Shown: piece by piece, positions 25,021-25,581 of the stretch | Position numbering within the stretch: position 1 is the stretch's first letter | Layout of the letters: each line of letters opens with the position of its first letter | Source of the DNA: Pseudomonadota bacterium | GTDB taxonomy: Bacteria > Pseudomonadota > Alphaproteobacteria > Acetobacterales > Acetobacteraceae | DNA: 25,581 nucleotides | Direction of reading: 5' to 3' | NCBI GenBank assembly: GCA_021784255.1 | Contig: JAJXSZ010000007.1 | Span: 1-25,581 of the forward strand | Translations under genes and position numbers: made by a program | The notes under the pieces: model-generated | What the model saw: only the letters and a program-made list of their open reading frames with translations | Told to the model about the DNA's origin: nothing | The model's database searches: none

Positions 25021-25581
25021 GTGGGCGTCCCCGTCGTGCTGGTGACCGGGTTTCTCGGCGCCGGCAAGACGAGCTTCATCAACCGGCTGCTGGCGGATGG
25101 CGACAGGCGCATCGCCGCGGTGGTGAACGATTTCGGCGCGGTGAACATCGACGCCGGGCTCGTCGCCGGGGCGGCGGCGGGCATCGTCGGCCTGGCCAAT
25201 GGCTGTATCTGCTGCGCGCTGCAGGGTGATCTGCTGCGGACCCTGGCGCTGCTGCTGCGCCGCGACCCGGGGCCGGAAGCAATCGTGATCGAAACGAGTG
25301 GCGTGGCCGAGCCGGGGCCGATCCTCGCCTCGCTGCTCGACCCTGTGGTGTGGCGGGAGACGCCGCTGGAATCGGTGGTGGGCGTGGCGGACGCGGTGGC
25401 GCTGGCGGCGGGCGAGCGCGCCGCGGACCCGCTGCTGCGCGCGCAGTTGCAGGCCGCGGATTTCGTGTGGCTGGCGAAACGGGACCTGCTGGCGGCGGGG
25501 CAGGCGCCGGCGGCGGAGGCGGCGCTGCGCGCGCTGGGTGCGCGCGGGCGCGTGCTCGGCGAGGACGCGCTGGGCCTGCTG
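25021..25581 (+). CDS. CobW/COG0523 family GTPase, N-terminal part (3' truncated by window)
   Basis: The visible 187 codons are the GTPase domain of the G3E metallochaperone/CobW family, which couple GTP hydrolysis to metal delivery (zinc, cobalt or nickel). Walker A GFLGAGKT is at 10-17, the metal-binding CxCC is GCICC with C62, C64 and C65, and IETSGVAEP is the Walker B/switch region. The guanine-specificity motif NKxD appears as AKRD in VWLAKRDLL. The start is GTG at 25021, giving VPVVLVTGFLGAGKT near the N-terminus; another GTG at 25015 is possible, and both are reached in a GGGC-rich stretch with no clear binding site. It starts 17 bp after the amidohydrolase stop and is probably co-transcribed with it. 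The C-terminal domain that helps define subfamily is outside the window. Confidence 0.88.
   Translation, partial: MGVPVVLVTGFLGAGKTSFINRLLADGDRRIAAVVNDFGAVNIDAGLVAGAAAGIVGLANGCICCALQGDLLRTLALLLRRDPGPEAIVIETSGVAEPGPILASLLDPVVWRETPLESVVGVADAVALAAGERAADPLLRAQLQAADFVWLAKRDLLAAGQAPAAEAALRALGARGRVLGEDALGLL

Noticed and set aside
1..25581. CRISPR arrays, tRNA or rRNA genes, insertion sequences, phage genes
   Set aside because: No regularly spaced repeats, no cloverleaf with conserved TTCGAnTC arm, no transposase or integrase motifs were found on either strand.

Overview
The window is chromosomal DNA from a very GC-rich bacterium, most likely an alphaproteobacterium of the Rhodospirillales/Acetobacteraceae type. 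Three things suggest this: a trpG-trpD-trpC-moaC-moeA-lexA-comEC-gltX neighbourhood, an alphaproteobacterial SOS operator (GAAC-N7-GAAC) in front of lexA, and strong G/C preference at third codon positions. This placement is inference from gene order and motifs; no database search was possible. The window is densely coding. No intergenic gap reaches 300 bases, and no tRNA, rRNA, CRISPR array, insertion sequence or phage gene was recognised.

Layout. (1) 1-278: 3' end of an SDR oxidoreductase gene. (2) 295-5600, minus strand: the envelope/translation cluster pyrH-frr-uppS-cdsA-dxr-rseP (UMP kinase, ribosome recycling factor, undecaprenyl-PP synthase, CDP-diglyceride synthase, DXP reductoisomerase, site-2 protease). 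The usual flanking genes rpsB-tsf and bamA are absent. (3) 5690-9185, minus strand: a catabolic-looking operon of an enolase-superfamily enzyme, a D-2-hydroxyacid dehydrogenase-like protein and kynureninase. A divergent SDR gene starts only 33 bp away at 9219. (4) 10083-12237: a small exported protein of unknown function and an orphan glycerol kinase. (5) 12339-17270, plus strand: trpG-trpD-trpC-moaC-moeA-lexA, in which tryptophan and molybdenum-cofactor genes are translationally coupled and lexA has its own SOS-controlled promoter. (6) 17274-20976: comEC on the minus strand and gltX divergent to it. (7) 21098-25581: an M20 dipeptidase, an orphan Rieske protein gene (petA without petB/petC), a D-aminoacylase-type amidohydrolase, and the 5' part of a CobW/COG0523 GTPase gene.

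How the genes relate. The pyrH-rseP block supplies UTP precursors, ribosome recycling, isoprenoid and lipid-carrier precursors, phospholipid precursors and envelope proteolysis. KynU (anthranilate from kynurenine) and TrpD (which consumes anthranilate) lie about 6 kb apart, so anthranilate salvage is possible but not shown. No clear novel system such as a defence island or gene cluster of unknown type was found. The most notable signals are two local codon-usage anomalies (inside cdsA and inside lexA just before the catalytic serine), two candidate SOS boxes at lexA, a hydroxyacid dehydrogenase with a degenerate Rossmann glycine motif coupled to kynureninase, the orphan petA, and a 14-bp triple tandem repeat between comEC and gltX.
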